Below are positions 6,635 to 7,109 of a stretch of 7,109 bases of DNA, in pieces. The stretch is from Porticoccaceae bacterium. GTDB lineage: Bacteria > Pseudomonadota > Gammaproteobacteria > Pseudomonadales > Porticoccaceae. The translations under genes and the position numbers were made by a program. The notes under the pieces were generated by a model that saw only the letters and a program-made list of their open reading frames with translations, searched no databases and was not told the origin of the DNA. Location of the stretch: NCBI GenBank assembly GCA_017858295.1, contig JAFMBU010000083.1:1-7109 (forward strand), given 5' to 3'. The first letter of the stretch is position 1. Each line of letters opens with the position of its first letter.

Positions 6635-7109
6635 TTATTCCCAGTTTAAAATTACCTTGCTCGCCTCTCCGGCGTTCATGGCGTCAAAGCCCTTCTGAAA
6701 ATCGGTATAGTCCATGCGATGGGTAATCACCGAGGAGATATCTAAACCACTCTCGATCATCACCGACATTTTGTACCAGGTCTCATACATCTCACGGCCA
6801 TAGATACCCTTTAGCGTGAGCATATTAAAGATCACCAGACTCCAATCGATGGCCACTTCTTCGGCGGGAATACCGAGCATAGCCACCTTGCCCCCGTGAC
6901 ACATGCTGCTTAATAGATCGCGAAATCCGGCGGGATTACCGGACATTTCTAAGCCCACATCAAAGCCCTCAGACATACCCAGTGACCGCTGCACATCAGC
7001 AAGCTTCTCCGTGCGCACATCAACCGTGCAGGTGGCACCGAGCTTTTTCGCCAGTTCCAGGCGTTGGGGATTGATATCGGTGATCACCACATTGCGCGCA
7101 CCGGCATGA
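6635..7109 (-). CDS. tdh: L-threonine 3-dehydrogenase, C-terminal part (cut by window edge)
   Basis: This zinc-dependent, NAD-linked medium-chain dehydrogenase oxidises L-threonine to 2-amino-3-ketobutyrate, the substrate of Kbl. Only the last 157 residues are here, less than half of a protein that is 341 residues in E. coli; the reading frame stays open to the window end. Visible are the distal part of the Rossmann domain, GARNVVITDINPQRLELAKKLGA with the acidic residue expected to bind the NAD ribose, then GFDVGLEMSG, GGKVAMLGIP, GIYGREMYETWYKM, SVITHRMDYTDFQKGFDAM and the ending KVILNWE, all close to E. coli Tdh. The zinc ligands and catalytic N-terminal domain lie beyond the window. A GTG at 7090 could be mistaken for a start, but homology continues upstream of it. 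tdh comes before kbl here, the reverse of the E. coli kbl-tdh order. Confidence 0.95.
   Translation of the reverse strand, partial: HAGARNVVITDINPQRLELAKKLGATCTVDVRTEKLADVQRSLGMSEGFDVGLEMSGNPAGFRDLLSSMCHGGKVAMLGIPAEEVAIDWSLVIFNMLTLKGIYGREMYETWYKMSVMIESGLDISSVITHRMDYTDFQKGFDAMNAGEASKVILNWE

Noticed and set aside
7088..7090. GTG as the start of a short 151-residue dehydrogenase
   Set aside because: The frame is open to the window end and the six residues before the GTG (HAGARN) continue the match to E. coli Tdh, so this is an internal valine codon in a gene cut by the window.
1..7109. Mobile element, CRISPR array, toxin-antitoxin or other defence system
   Set aside because: All coding space is filled by recognised housekeeping or transport genes, with no transposase, integrase, direct-repeat array or attachment site seen.

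Overview
The window looks like a piece of a gammaproteobacterial chromosome. The evidence is the long 367-residue form of PurC, a single-chain iron-sulfur L-serine dehydratase, a tdh-kbl threonine degradation pair, and a TonB-dependent receptor whose plug begins with an IPVSVT-type sequence. That receptor style is common in marine Cellvibrionales-like and sphingomonad-like bacteria. The genus cannot be fixed from the sequence, and a marine oligotroph or heterotroph of the Cellvibrionales type is only a guess. No mobile element, phage gene, CRISPR array, tRNA or rRNA is visible.

Layout: purC (+, 13-1116) converges on sdaA (-, 1184-2596), with a perfect 12-bp stem-loop in the 67-bp gap. A 341-bp AT-rich gap (2597-2937) separates sdaA from a divergently transcribed TonB-dependent receptor (+, 2938-5304). 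The receptor converges on kbl (-, 5399-6589), and the 94-bp gap holds up to three hairpins, the last a strong bidirectional intrinsic terminator. Upstream of kbl on the same strand, 45 bp away, is tdh (-, 6635 to beyond the window end), of which only the C-terminal 157 residues are present. Coding density is high and every gene appears intact except tdh, which is cut by the window edge.

How the genes fit together: Tdh oxidises L-threonine to 2-amino-3-ketobutyrate, and Kbl splits that with CoA to glycine and acetyl-CoA. SdaA deaminates L-serine to pyruvate. Glycine and serine interconvert through glycine hydroxymethyltransferase (not in the window), so the three enzymes together can feed hydroxy-amino acids into central carbon metabolism. 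The receptor between them may import a nutrient linked to this catabolism, but that rests only on gene position. PurC belongs to de novo purine synthesis and is probably just a neighbour.

I do not see a novel defence, mobile or RNA system here. The points most worth checking are the C-terminal cysteine of SdaA, the vicinal cysteine pair in the receptor, the placement of the receptor between serine and threonine catabolic genes, and the hairpins in the two convergent gaps.
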